NCBI GenBank assembly: GCA_002348605.1
Contig: DEBQ01000002.1
Location: 1-64,000 of the forward strand
Direction: 5' to 3'
Length of the DNA stretch: 64,000 nucleotides
Origin: Candidatus Saccharibacteria bacterium UBA2952
GTDB taxonomy: Bacteria; Patescibacteriota; Saccharimonadia; Saccharimonadales; Saccharimonadaceae
The position numbers and the translations under genes are program-made. Of the stretch, positions 17,240 through 25,547 are shown in pieces; the first letter of the stretch is position 1; every line of letters begins with the position of its first letter. The notes below the pieces were generated by a model. The model was not told the DNA's origin and made no database searches. It saw only the letters and a list, made by a program, of their open reading frames with translations.

Positions 17240-19036
17240 GTGGCAGACGAAAAGGGCAGTTGGAAGCGTTTCAATCGGATTTCATTTGATTCCAAAACGT
17301 TTTCAAAACGCGCCCTAAGGGCCGAAAATTCGACCACCCGCCATGCCCATAAGTTCGTCCTAAGCAAGCTCGATAGCCTCCGCAACGTCAAACGTCACGT
17401 CGTGGTATGGCTTAGTATTACGGGCCTTCTTATTGTTGGGGTCGCACTACAGATGCTTTGGTACCAGCAGGCGTACCGAACAGTCGCCTGGAAAGACGGT
17501 GGCACGTATGCGGAGGCGGTTCAAGGTCAGATTAACACCTTAAATCCGCTCTTTGCCACCACACAAGCGGAACAGTCTGCTACCAAGCTTCTCTTCTCGT
17601 CGCTCTACTCATACGATGATACGGGTAGCCTTAGTGATGACCTGGCTACGTCGATGACGATTAGTCAAAGTGGCCGCGAATATGTCGTTAGTATGCGTAA
17701 TGATGTTCGTTGGAGCGACGACGTTAAATTGACTGCGCAGGACGTGGTATATACCGTTGGCCTAATGAAATCCGCTGAAGTGCGGTCGGTCATGTACGGG
17801 AACTGGATTGACGTCACGGCCGAAGCGGTCAACGACCATACGGTCAAATTCACCCTACCAGCACAGTACGCCTCGTTCCCTCATGCGTTGACCTTTGCCG
17901 TGCTACCTCGTCATATTCTTGAAGATGTGGCACCGGGTTCGATCCGTCAAAGTGGATTCAGTGTTTCGCCAACCGGGAGCGGCCCGTTCACGCTCAAGCT
18001 CCTTCAGACATCGACTAATGGGTCACATAAGATCGCTAATCTTTCTGCATCGCCGTCATACTACAAAGGAGCGCCTAAGCTTGCTCGCTTTGAACTGCAT
18101 GGCTACAAAGATCAAGATGACATGATGAGGGCACTGCAGACAGGTGAGGTGAACGCGGCCGCAGGAACGGATGCGCAAAAATCAGACCTACCGTCGTCAT
18201 TCAACATTAAGCAGTACCCGGTTAATAGTGGAGTGTACGCGCTTTTCAATTCGGACAGTCCAGTTCTGAAGGAGCTAAAGATTCGTCAAGCGCTGCAAGC
18301 AGGAACGGACACGAAAAAACTACGACAGGCCATAGGGTATGACGTACCTGACCTATACTTACCATTCGTCGATGGCCAGCTAACGGGTCAGGGAATTCCT
18401 GCGCCGGTGCCGGTCGACATTGCCAAAGCCAAAAGTCTGCTCGACCAAGCTGGCTGGAAGCTCTCCGCCGGACAGACGACACGACAGAACTCGTCAGGTC
18501 AGCCACTGCAACTAAATATTGTCACCGTTAAAGATCCGACCTACGAAAAAGTGCTGGAGCGTCTGGCTGGACAGTGGCGAGAACTTGGCATAAAGGTTAC
18601 GACTGACATTAAAGACCCAAGTGATCCTACCCAGGATTTCGTCCAGACCACCCTTCAGCCTCGTAACTATGACGTGCTTCTGTACAAACTCGTCATCGGT
18701 GTTGATCCTGACGTTTATGCGTACTGGCATTCTTCGCAGGCAAGTAGACTTGGATATAATTTTGCCAATTATCGCAACAACATAAGTGACGACGCCTTGG
18801 CGAGCGCCCGTGCCAGGACAGACCCCGCACTCCGTAACCAAAAGTACAAGGCTTTCGCAGCGCAGTGGCTCAAAGACGTGCCGGCGATTGGCCTATATCA
18901 ATCCGTCATGCAATACGTATACCGCCCAAGTGTACAGCCTGACATTAAAGTTGGCGGCGTACCGTCTGAAGCCGACCGCTACAGTGACGTGCGGTACTGG
19001 TCAGCGGAGCGTGTACCGGTTTACAAAACACCATGA
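17240..19036 (+). CDS. Peptide ABC transporter substrate-binding protein, membrane-anchored
   Basis: Family 5 solute-binding protein (oligopeptide/DppA-OppA type) of 598 residues. It has an unusual 50-residue basic N-terminus, one membrane anchor (about 53-73, VVVWLSITGLLIVGVALQMLW) and the binding domain (INTLNPLF, ATSMTISQSGREYVVSMRNDVRWSDD-like family start, SGPFTL, LQAGTDTKKL). It starts with GTG after an AAGAGG SD. No permease or ATPase gene is beside it, so it is an orphan here. It probably captures host or environmental peptides. Confidence 0.88.
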   Translation: MADEKGSWKRFNRISFDSKTFSKRALRAENSTTRHAHKFVLSKLDSLRNVKRHVVVWLSITGLLIVGVALQMLWYQQAYRTVAWKDGGTYAEAVQGQINTLNPLFATTQAEQSATKLLFSSLYSYDDTGSLSDDLATSMTISQSGREYVVSMRNDVRWSDDVKLTAQDVVYTVGLMKSAEVRSVMYGNWIDVTAEAVNDHTVKFTLPAQYASFPHALTFAVLPRHILEDVAPGSIRQSGFSVSPTGSGPFTLKLLQTSTNGSHKIANLSASPSYYKGAPKLARFELHGYKDQDDMMRALQTGEVNAAAGTDAQKSDLPSSFNIKQYPVNSGVYALFNSDSPVLKELKIRQALQAGTDTKKLRQAIGYDVPDLYLPFVDGQLTGQGIPAPVPVDIAKAKSLLDQAGWKLSAGQTTRQNSSGQPLQLNIVTVKDPTYEKVLERLAGQWRELGIKVTTDIKDPSDPTQDFVQTTLQPRNYDVLLYKLVIGVDPDVYAYWHSSQASRLGYNFANYRNNISDDALASARARTDPALRNQKYKAFAAQWLKDVPAIGLYQSVMQYVYRPSVQPDIKVGGVPSEADRYSDVRYWSAERVPVYKTP

Positions 19037-19042
19037 TACCCC

Positions 19043-19048
19043 TATAAT
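19043..19048 (+). promoter_or_regulatory. -10 box upstream of the tRNA-Leu(GAG) region
   Basis: TATAAT placed 11 nt before a partial tRNA-Leu-like sequence at 19059, much as the -10 of tRNA-Cys precedes that gene. The intact tRNA-Leu begins 106 nt further on. Confidence 0.55.
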
Positions 19049-19058
19049 TCTAGGGAAT

Positions 19059-19104
19059 GCGGCGGTGGTGGCTTCGTGAAACGAAAGTCAATCGTAGACG
19101 CGTC
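19059..19104 (+). pseudogene. Partial tRNA-Leu-like fragment
   Basis: Two blocks match the intact tRNA-Leu(GAG) downstream: GCGGCGGTGG (19059-19068, compare 19165-19174) and GTAGACGCGTC (19094-19104, compare 19183-19193). The distance between the blocks is 35 nt here and 18 nt in the tRNA, and no anticodon arm, T arm or 3' acceptor is recognisable. It may be a broken duplicate. Confidence 0.4.
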
Positions 19105-19164
19105 GACGCGCTTAGTCCGGAATAAGACATTAAACTAAATAGTACCTTACAAGTTGTTTTACAT

Positions 19165-19251
19165 GCGGCGGTGGCGGAATTGGTAGACGCGTCAGCTTGA
19201 GGGGCTGGTGAGCTTCGGCTCGTGGAGGTTCAAGTCCTCTTCGCCGCACCA
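19165..19251 (+). tRNA. tRNA-Leu (anticodon GAG)
   Basis: The 87-nt gene has acceptor GCGGCGG paired with TCGCCGC, an anticodon loop TTGAGGG with GAG at the centre, a long variable arm closed by GAGC/GCTC, the T arm GGTTCAAGTCC, and encoded CCA. The class II variable arm and the anticodon identify leucine. Confidence 0.95.
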
Positions 19252-19286
19252 AATAAAATCACGACCTTTCGGTCGTTATTTTATTT
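19252..19286. terminator. Bidirectional terminator between tRNA-Leu and nadD
   Basis: A long inverted repeat (AAATAAAATCACGACC with its complement across loop TTTC at 19267-19270, one mismatch) gives a G+C stem flanked by A/T arms on both sides. It can end the tRNA-Leu transcript and, on the other strand, the nadD transcript. The nadD stop codon (19281-19283) lies inside the outer arm. Confidence 0.8.
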
Positions 19287-19802
19287 TGTAACGTTTCTTA
19301 GTTGCGACGATGAAACACTCGCTTTAGCGGTACGGATGAATGCGCGACGAATCTTAAATCGATGTGCACGTTCGATTCCCTCCAACACAGCGTCTATATC
19401 TTCGGGTTTATCGTCATGTCGTATACCAACAGCAAGGCTCCATTTCTTTAACATACGATCGCAATTTGGCCACTTAGCTAACGTCATCGCGACGTCGGAA
19501 CCAACCAGTAGAGTGAAATTCGCAGGGCCAAAACGTGATTCGATTCCAGGCAGCGTTTCATGTACGGTGAAACGCTTTGATGCGAGTGTAATAATGTTTA
19601 GATCCGATGTTTGATTTAACGTCTCGCGTATGATCGCGACTCGTTCTTGCAAGTCTCGAACATTGGTTTTACCTCTTGGTTTGTGCTCCGGTACGAAATA
19701 AACCTCATCAAGACCGCACTGCGCAATAGCAGCATTTGCGAACGCAACATGCCCCTCATGAATGGGGTCGAACGTACCTGGGTAAATACCAATCGATTTC
19801 AC
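19281..19802 (-). CDS. nadD: Nicotinate-nucleotide adenylyltransferase-like protein
   Basis: Nucleotidyltransferase of the NadD family, forming deamido-NAD from nicotinate mononucleotide and ATP. The 173 residues begin with YPGTFDPIHEGH (7-18, the HxGH-type ATP site) and end with SVSSSQLRN, the ISSTxIR-like motif. It is slightly short for the family. It starts with GTG, and TACAAT at 19809-19814 on this strand ends 7 nt upstream, indicating a leaderless transcript. A related adenylyltransferase activity cannot be fully excluded. Confidence 0.8.
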   Translation of the reverse strand: MKSIGIYPGTFDPIHEGHVAFANAAIAQCGLDEVYFVPEHKPRGKTNVRDLQERVAIIRETLNQTSDLNIITLASKRFTVHETLPGIESRFGPANFTLLVGSDVAMTLAKWPNCDRMLKKWSLAVGIRHDDKPEDIDAVLEGIERAHRFKIRRAFIRTAKASVSSSQLRNVTK

Positions 19803-19839
19803 TGGTTCATTGTATCACCGGTTACTTACAAGGGTTTGC

Positions 19840-19845
19840 TATAAT
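19840..19845 (+). promoter_or_regulatory. -10 box of the tRNA-Cys/tRNA-Leu operon
   Basis: TATAAT preceded by TGC, 12 nt before the mature 5' end of tRNA-Cys. Confidence 0.7.
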
Positions 19846-19857
19846 CTATCAAGGAAT

Positions 19858-19931
19858 GGCGCGTTGGCGGAGCAGTTACGCAGCGGTCTGCAAAACCGCG
19901 TAGACGGGTGCAACTCCCGTACGTGCCTCCA
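19858..19931 (+). tRNA. tRNA-Cys (anticodon GCA)
   Basis: The 74-nt cloverleaf has acceptor GGCGCGT paired with ACGTGCC, anticodon loop CTGCAAA, T arm ACGGGTGCAACTCCCGT and encoded CCA. It is 2 nt upstream of tRNA-Leu(UAA) and co-transcribed with it. Confidence 0.96.
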
Positions 19932-19933
19932 TT

Positions 19934-20019
19934 GCGCGGGTGGTGGAATTGGTAGACACGAGGGACTTAAAATCCCTTGACCAAAAGTCGTGCGGGTTCA
20001 AGTCCCGCCCCGCGCACCA
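19934..20019 (+). tRNA. tRNA-Leu (anticodon UAA)
   Basis: The 86-nt class II tRNA has acceptor GCGCGGG paired with CCCGCGC, anticodon loop CTTAAAA with TAA, a long variable arm and encoded CCA. It is the second gene of the tRNA pair and is followed by a terminator. Confidence 0.96.
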
Positions 20020-20025
20020 AGAATT

Positions 20026-20049
20026 AGACCCCCACAAGGGTCTTTTTAT
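20026..20049 (+). terminator. Terminator of the tRNA-Cys/tRNA-Leu operon
   Basis: AGACCC and GGGTCT (20026-20031, 20038-20043) form a stem followed by TTTTATAT. Confidence 0.8.
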
Positions 20050-20086
20050 ATGTTTGCCATATCTGTTTTTAGTCACCGATTGGTGG

Positions 20087-20092
20087 TATACT
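20087..20092 (+). promoter_or_regulatory. -10 box of lemA-htpX
   Basis: TATACT gives a leader of about 30 nt. The leader contains TGGGGG, a usable SD, before the lemA ATG at 20130. Confidence 0.55.
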
Positions 20093-20129
20093 TGAAGCAC
20101 ATATTACTACGGTTAATGGGGGTAATTAT

Positions 20130-20696
20130 ATGAGCATTTTATTATGGATATTGGTCGGCCTCGTCGTCCTTCTTGCCATCTTCGTATGGGCAACATACAA
20201 CGGCCTGGTGCAGTTGAATGTTCGTGTTCAGGAAGCCTGGAGCGATATCACCGTCCAATTAAAGCGAAGGGCAGACCTGATTCCGAATCTAGTCGAGTCG
20301 GTTAAGGGTTACGCTGCTCACGAAAAACAAGTCTTCCAGGATGTCACCGAAGCACGTTCTAATGTCTTGGCAGCGACCTCCAAAGGTCCGGCAGAGGCCG
20401 CTAAGGCTGAGAACCAGTTCGAACAGGCACTGAAAAGCTTGTTCGCAGTATCTGAAGCATATCCGCAGCTTCGCGCTAGCGAAAATTTCCAGCAGCTGCA
20501 AGGCGAGTTGGTTGATACCGAAGATAAAATCCAAGCTGCACGTCGGTTCTACAATGGCGGTGTCAGGGACTTGAACACTCGGATCCAACAATTCCCAGCC
20601 AACGTAGTTGCAGGAATGTTCAATTTTAAGAATCGAGAATTCTTTGAAGTCGAAGACATGGCTAGCGTTGAAAAGCCAGTCGACGTAAAGTTCTAA
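20130..20696 (+). CDS. lemA: LemA family protein
   Basis: Membrane-anchored helical protein of 188 residues. One N-terminal helix (about 4-22) is followed by the LemA domain with the diagnostic VRVQEAWSDITVQLKRRADLIPNLVESVKGY and ARRFYNGGVRDLN. LemA proteins lie outside or across the membrane and are commonly encoded beside HtpX, as here (17 nt apart). Molecular role unknown; an adaptor for the protease is often proposed. Confidence 0.93.
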   Translation: MSILLWILVGLVVLLAIFVWATYNGLVQLNVRVQEAWSDITVQLKRRADLIPNLVESVKGYAAHEKQVFQDVTEARSNVLAATSKGPAEAAKAENQFEQALKSLFAVSEAYPQLRASENFQQLQGELVDTEDKIQAARRFYNGGVRDLNTRIQQFPANVVAGMFNFKNREFFEVEDMASVEKPVDVKF

Positions 20697-20712
20697 GAAA
20701 GCGGGTTTTACT

Positions 20713-21588
20713 TTGTACAAGGCAATTGCGGCAAATAAACGTAATACCATACTCATTATGGTGATTTTCGTGCTGATTATCACGGGAATCGGATATTTGT
20801 TCTCGAAAGTCTATGGAAGCACCGGTATATTCTGGGGAACCATGATTGGTGCGGGTGTATATGCGTTCATTCAATACTTTATTGCCGCAAAAATTGCTCT
20901 CGGAGTGAACGGTGCGAAAGAAATTAAAAAATCCGACAATCCTCGGCTTTACCGTATTGTCGAAAACCTTGCCATTACCGAAGGCATGCCAATGCCGAAA
21001 GTCTATATTATTGACGACCCGGCGCCGAATGCGTTTGCAACGGGACGCGACCCTAAGCATGCGCACGTCGCCGCAACATCGGGTATATTGTCGCTCATGA
21101 GTGACCGTGAACTTGAGGCAGTCATGGCCCATGAGATGGGGCATGTCAAGAATTACGATATACGCGTCATGATGATTGTATTCGGACTAGTCAGTGCCAT
21201 CGGTTTAATCGCCGACTTGTTCCTTCGTATGATGTGGTTCGGCGGTGATGACGATAATCCACCAAGTCCAATCTTCCTGGTTCTCGGTATTGTTGCAGCC
21301 CTTATCGCGCCACTCGCAGCCATACTCGTACAGGCAGCAATATCTCGCCAGCGTGAGTATTTAGCTGACGCAAGCAGTGCGTTAACGACCCGTGACCCGG
21401 AAGCACTGGCGTCCGCGCTTGAAAAACTCGGAACAAGCGGTACGGCTTTGCGTCGTCAAAACAGCAGCACTGCTCACTTGTTTTTCGCGAGTCCGTTAAA
21501 AGGCGCGTCCATAGCCAAACTATTTAGCACTCATCCACCGATTGCTGATCGAGTGGCTCGGCTGCGCTCAATAGGAAACTCGTTTTAA
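20713..21588 (+). CDS. htpX: HtpX-like membrane zinc metalloprotease
   Basis: M48 protease for membrane protein quality control. The 291 residues begin at a TTG (MYKAIAANKRNT, the usual family start), with two N-terminal helices and two more near 155-175 and 188-210. The zinc site is H140-E-M-G-H144 with the third ligand E215 in QREYLADASSA. It is co-transcribed with lemA. Confidence 0.93.
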   Translation: MYKAIAANKRNTILIMVIFVLIITGIGYLFSKVYGSTGIFWGTMIGAGVYAFIQYFIAAKIALGVNGAKEIKKSDNPRLYRIVENLAITEGMPMPKVYIIDDPAPNAFATGRDPKHAHVAATSGILSLMSDRELEAVMAHEMGHVKNYDIRVMMIVFGLVSAIGLIADLFLRMMWFGGDDDNPPSPIFLVLGIVAALIAPLAAILVQAAISRQREYLADASSALTTRDPEALASALEKLGTSGTALRRQNSSTAHLFFASPLKGASIAKLFSTHPPIADRVARLRSIGNSF

Positions 21589-21604
21589 TACCGAATCTAC
21601 CTTC

Positions 21605-22699
21605 ATGGTTAAGACATCAGCAAAATCCGGCAAAGCCAAGGCAATAGCAAAAAAGAAAAAACCTGCCGTTAGCCAGTCTCGTTTTTCGCCTTCATCACTT
21701 CGCAGTCGTGCACGCACGTCGTTTAATGAATACCGGTCACGTCGACCCCATAGGAGTTTTCAGTTAACCCGGCGTCGTGACTATGTCCGCTCCTTGAAAC
21801 TTCCAGGTTACTGGGCGTTTACCGCTTTTGTCTTAAAAACATTCACCACTCATAAGCGGCTATTCCTTTGGCTGGTAGTCATTTTTGCGCTGCTTGAAGC
21901 TGTGTTTGTAGGCCTTGCGTCGCAGGATCTTTACTCGCAACTATCCGCGTTACTCGACAATACGAGCGACGGAACATTCACTGGATTTTGGGGATCGGTC
22001 GGACAAGCGGGCCTATTGCTGCTTTCTGGGATGTCAGGCGGTTTAACCCCGGAACTTACGGAAGCGCAACAAATCTATTCAGTTATTATATTTCTTTTGA
22101 CGTGGTTGACTACCGTATGGTTGCTCCGGGCGCTTCTGAGTGGTAACAAACCGCGCATTCGCGATGGTCTGTACAATGCAGGAGCGCCAATTGTACCAAC
22201 TGGAATAATTTTAATGGTACTAGTACTGCAGCTACTCCCGGTCACGATTGGTGTTATCGCCATGAATGCCGCTATATCGACCCACTTATTCGATACAGGG
22301 ATTGTTGCCATGCTGGTGTCGATCGCGGTCGGTTTACTCGCAGTCGTGTCGCTGTATCTTATTACCAGCACGGTCATTGCACTCGTAGTAGTGACCTTGC
22401 CAGGCATGTACCCCATGCAGGCCCTTCGCGCAGCCGGGGATCTTGTCGTAGGACGAAGAATCCGTTTACTGCTTAGAATCGGTTGGGCGCTCCTTGGTGC
22501 TGTGTTGTCATGGGGTATAGTCGTTTTATTTGTAATATTGGCCGACCGTGGCATCAAACAATTGTTGCCGGTCCTTGATTGGCTCCCTCTTGTGCCGGTT
22601 ACAATCGTGTTCATGAGTGCTGCTGCGGTTGTATGGATGTCCGGATACGTATACCTGCTATACAGAAAGGTAGTCGAAGATGACGCAGCCCCAGCCTAA
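21605..22699 (+). CDS. Multispanning membrane protein with basic N-terminus, unknown
   Basis: A 364-residue protein that I do not recognise. The first 75 residues are very rich in Lys and Arg and probably face the cytoplasm or bind nucleic acid or phospholipid. About six membrane segments follow (beginning near residues 83, 155, 195, 225, 275 and 315). It starts 16 nt after htpX and its last 20 nt overlap the start of ligA, so it sits in the lemA-htpX-ligA transcript. Confidence 0.65.
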   Translation: MVKTSAKSGKAKAIAKKKKPAVSQSRFSPSSLRSRARTSFNEYRSRRPHRSFQLTRRRDYVRSLKLPGYWAFTAFVLKTFTTHKRLFLWLVVIFALLEAVFVGLASQDLYSQLSALLDNTSDGTFTGFWGSVGQAGLLLLSGMSGGLTPELTEAQQIYSVIIFLLTWLTTVWLLRALLSGNKPRIRDGLYNAGAPIVPTGIILMVLVLQLLPVTIGVIAMNAAISTHLFDTGIVAMLVSIAVGLLAVVSLYLITSTVIALVVVTLPGMYPMQALRAAGDLVVGRRIRLLLRIGWALLGAVLSWGIVVLFVILADRGIKQLLPVLDWLPLVPVTIVFMSAAAVVWMSGYVYLLYRKVVEDDAAPA

Positions 22700-24686
22700 A
22701 GAGCGCATACGTCAGCTCCGCGAACTTATAAATGATTACCGCTATCACTATCATGTGCTGAATGAGTCGACAATGAGCGAAGCCGCTGCGGACAGCCTGA
22801 AGCACGAGCTTGCGCAGCTTGAAGAAACATACCCTGAACTGATCACTCCTGACAGTCCAACTCAACGTGTAGCGGGTGTTGCGCTCGATAAATTTAAAAA
22901 AGTTGAGCATAAGATCCCAATGATCAGCTTGAGTGACGTATTTGACCGCGCCGAGATTGAAGCATGGGTGAAGCGAATGGACAAAATTCTGCCGGGCACA
23001 ACGCACCGATTTTTCTGTGATATTAAAATGGACGGTTTGGCCTGTGCGTTGATTTACCAAGACGGAATATTGGTGCAAGCAGTAACACGTGGCGACAGTC
23101 GCGTGGGCGAAGACGTGACGATGAATGTCCGAACAATTGAGAACGTTCCGCTTCGGCTACGAGACGGGAATGACGCTATGCTTCGTGGCCGTACGGAAGT
23201 ACGCGGCGAAATCGTCATGCTCAAAAAAGACTTCGAAGCCTTGAACGAGCGCCAAGCCAAGCTGAATCTGCCACTGTTCAAGAACCCGCGCAACCTCGCG
23301 GCAGGAACAATCCGCCAGCTTGACCCGAAGTTGGTAGCAAAGCGGCCTTTGACCTTTTTTGGCTATGACCTGATACGAGATGACCCCGCAGAAGTACCGA
23401 CCAACCAATCGTCATATGAAACCATGAAGCGAATCGGCATTAGTACCAGTGGGCTACATAAATCGTTTACTTCGCTCGACGGTGTCATGAAGTATATCGA
23501 CGAACTTGATAGGAAGCGAGGGAATTTGCCGTTCAACACTGACGGCGTCGTTCTTAAAATCGACGACCGCGCTCAATTCGCAAAGCTTGGCGTCGTCGGT
23601 AAAAGTCCGCGAGGTGCAGTGGCATACAAATATGCAGCCGAAGAAACGACCGCTCTTATAAAAGATATTGTCATTTCCATCGGGCGCACAGGTGCCGCCA
23701 CACCTATTGCCGTGTTTGACCCGGTACAAATAGCCGGTACGACTGTACAGCACGCGTCACTGCACAATGCAGATGAAATAGAACGCAAAGATATTCGTGT
23801 TGGCGACACAGTCATTGTATACAAGGCGGGTGACATCATTCCCCAAGTCGAGCGGGTGCTTATGGAGCTTCGACCCAAATCTGCTAAGGCTTTTGACTAC
23901 GAAGCAGAGCTAAAAGCCCAATACCCAGAACTTGAATTCGTCCGGCCTGAAAGTGAGGCCGTCTACCGTATGAAAGGTGCTACCGGTCCGATTTTGCTCA
24001 AGAGGGCACTCGAGCATTTTGCATCTAAAGGTGCGCTTGACATTGATACCCTGGGCGAAAAGAATGTCGCGGCATTAGTAGACGCAGACTTGGTGCACGA
24101 CCTCGCTGATATTTACTTGCTCACAAAAGAACAGTTACTTGAACTCGATCGTTTCGCCGACATTTCGGCTACTAAGCTACTGAATGCCATTGCAGACAAG
24201 AAACATCCTCCTTTAGAGCGGTTCGTTTATGGACTCGGCATCCGTCATGTCGGAGCACAGACTGCGATTGACTTGACCGCACATTTCGGAAGCATCGAAG
24301 CCTTACAGCACGCTACTATTGAGCAGCTTGAGTCTGTTGATGGTGTCGGCAAGGTGGTAGCCGAAAGTATCGCTGCTTGGTTTGCCGACGAGGATAATGA
24401 AAAGTTGATCACCAAGTTCTCGGACTTAGGAGTCAAGCCGCGCTTCGAAAAGAAGCAAGGCAAACTGATGGGTAAGAATTTTGTGGTGACCGGAACGCTT
24501 GAATCGATGGGACGTGACGAAGCAGCCGATAAGATTCGCACGCTTGGCGGTACATTCCAAACGAGCGTCGCCAAAGACACGACTTATTTGGTTGCCGGTG
24601 GCAAGGTCGGAGCTAGCAAGCTGAAAAAAGCCGAACAGTACGGCACGACCATTCTTACAGAAAAAGAATTCTTAGAACTGCTGTGA
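22680..24686 (+). CDS. ligA: NAD-dependent DNA ligase LigA lacking the zinc-finger cysteines
   Basis: Seals nicks in replication and repair using NAD. The 668 residues show domain Ia (YHYHVLNES), the adenylation motif K116-M-D-G, GRTEVRGEIV, the OB fold (IGRTGAATPIAVFDPV), HhH repeats and a C-terminal BRCT domain (KNFVVTGTLESMGRDEA). The segment that normally holds the Cys4 zinc finger (about 404-440) has no cysteine: where CPxCG and CxNxxCP are expected, it reads YPELE and MKGATGP. The flanking sequence aligns without a gap, so this looks like replacement rather than deletion. Confidence 0.95.
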   Translation: MTQPQPKERIRQLRELINDYRYHYHVLNESTMSEAAADSLKHELAQLEETYPELITPDSPTQRVAGVALDKFKKVEHKIPMISLSDVFDRAEIEAWVKRMDKILPGTTHRFFCDIKMDGLACALIYQDGILVQAVTRGDSRVGEDVTMNVRTIENVPLRLRDGNDAMLRGRTEVRGEIVMLKKDFEALNERQAKLNLPLFKNPRNLAAGTIRQLDPKLVAKRPLTFFGYDLIRDDPAEVPTNQSSYETMKRIGISTSGLHKSFTSLDGVMKYIDELDRKRGNLPFNTDGVVLKIDDRAQFAKLGVVGKSPRGAVAYKYAAEETTALIKDIVISIGRTGAATPIAVFDPVQIAGTTVQHASLHNADEIERKDIRVGDTVIVYKAGDIIPQVERVLMELRPKSAKAFDYEAELKAQYPELEFVRPESEAVYRMKGATGPILLKRALEHFASKGALDIDTLGEKNVAALVDADLVHDLADIYLLTKEQLLELDRFADISATKLLNAIADKKHPPLERFVYGLGIRHVGAQTAIDLTAHFGSIEALQHATIEQLESVDGVGKVVAESIAAWFADEDNEKLITKFSDLGVKPRFEKKQGKLMGKNFVVTGTLESMGRDEAADKIRTLGGTFQTSVAKDTTYLVAGGKVGASKLKKAEQYGTTILTEKEFLELL

Positions 24687-24937
24687 ACCTTCAGGGTAAC
24701 CTAGATAAAATTCCCGAACCGCCTGCGCTTGAAAAGGGCAAGTACCGCCACTATAAAGGTAATGAATACGATGTCATCGGTCTGGCGTATCATTCTGAGA
24801 CGCTTGAACCCCTGGTTATTTATAAAGCGGTCGAATACAAAAAGGGTGCTGAGTTTTGGGCAAGACCATACTCCATGTTCTTTGATCGGGTGACTATCGA
24901 AGGGAAAACAGTCCCACGATTCGAGCGTATTGATTAA
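24683..24937 (+). CDS. DUF1653 domain protein
   Basis: An 84-residue protein matching DUF1653: GKYRHYKGNEYDVIGLAYHSETLEPLV-type start, VIYKAV, FWARPYSMFFDRVTIEGK. Family function unknown. It starts with GTG overlapping the ligA stop by 4 nt, so it is translationally coupled to ligA. The stop shares TTAA with the convergent HD protein. Confidence 0.88.
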   Translation: MNLQGNLDKIPEPPALEKGKYRHYKGNEYDVIGLAYHSETLEPLVIYKAVEYKKGAEFWARPYSMFFDRVTIEGKTVPRFERID

Positions 24938-25527
24938 GTTTTTGGAATATTATTCCGCTCGTCAAGCCACTCCAAAAGTAGCTCGTAGTATGGCGACACA
25001 TTGTCGGACACATGGATGGTGACTTTATTGTCGCGTTCCATCGCTAGTGTTATACCAAGCCTTTTCCAAACATCAGCCGGCTTGTCGTCGAGCTCGATCA
25101 TGATGACGGGGAGTAGCTTGTCGACCGCTTTGACAAACCGCGCCTCAGGGTCAACTTTGTCCATATAACCTTCGGCGTAGCTAGCAAGATCTTCAAAGTC
25201 AGGCCAATCGTGCCTGATTTGTTTTAATCCATCGCGTTCGCGCTGCTCTTTGGTAGCTGCAAGTGCCTTGTCGAATATGAACGTGTCGCCTGCATGAAGC
25301 TCGACGATATCGTGAGCTAGGGCATATTGCAAAATCTTAAGTAAGTCGAGCTCTGGTGCTACTTTCGGCTGCAAATACCAGCACGTCATCGCTAGCCCAT
25401 AACTATGTTCGACGTCATTTTCAGGTCGCCCGGCATCACCCATCGGCGGAGTGCGTAGTACTTTTGCAAAGTCGGCAATCATACGCTGTAAATCAGCCAA
25501 GCGGTCCATAGAAGGGTGGTCGGTCAT
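24934..25527 (-). CDS. HD-domain phosphohydrolase (YfbR/HDDC2-like)
   Basis: A 197-residue HD protein resembling 5'-deoxynucleotidases. Metal ligands are visible in NDVEHSYGLAM (His), YALAHDIVELHAGD (His-Asp) and a downstream Asp in AVDKLLPV. Likely role: dephosphorylation of deoxynucleoside monophosphates, complementing the Ham1-type enzyme encoded divergently 20 bp away. The -10 TATACT lies in the palindrome shared with that gene, 7 nt before the ATG. Confidence 0.83.
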   Translation of the reverse strand: MTDHPSMDRLADLQRMIADFAKVLRTPPMGDAGRPENDVEHSYGLAMTCWYLQPKVAPELDLLKILQYALAHDIVELHAGDTFIFDKALAATKEQRERDGLKQIRHDWPDFEDLASYAEGYMDKVDPEARFVKAVDKLLPVIMIELDDKPADVWKRLGITLAMERDNKVTIHVSDNVSPYYELLLEWLDERNNIPKT

Positions 25528-25533
25528 AAAACA

Positions 25534-25541
25534 AGTATACT
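25534..25541. promoter_or_regulatory. Palindromic -10 shared by two divergent leaderless genes
   Basis: AGTATACT is its own reverse complement, so it supplies TATACT on both strands. The plus-strand box ends 7 nt before the ATG at 25548 and the minus-strand box ends 7 nt before the ATG at 25527. Both genes therefore have the same leaderless geometry from one 8-bp element, within a 20-bp intergenic gap. Confidence 0.7.
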
Positions 25542-25547
25542 AAAGCT

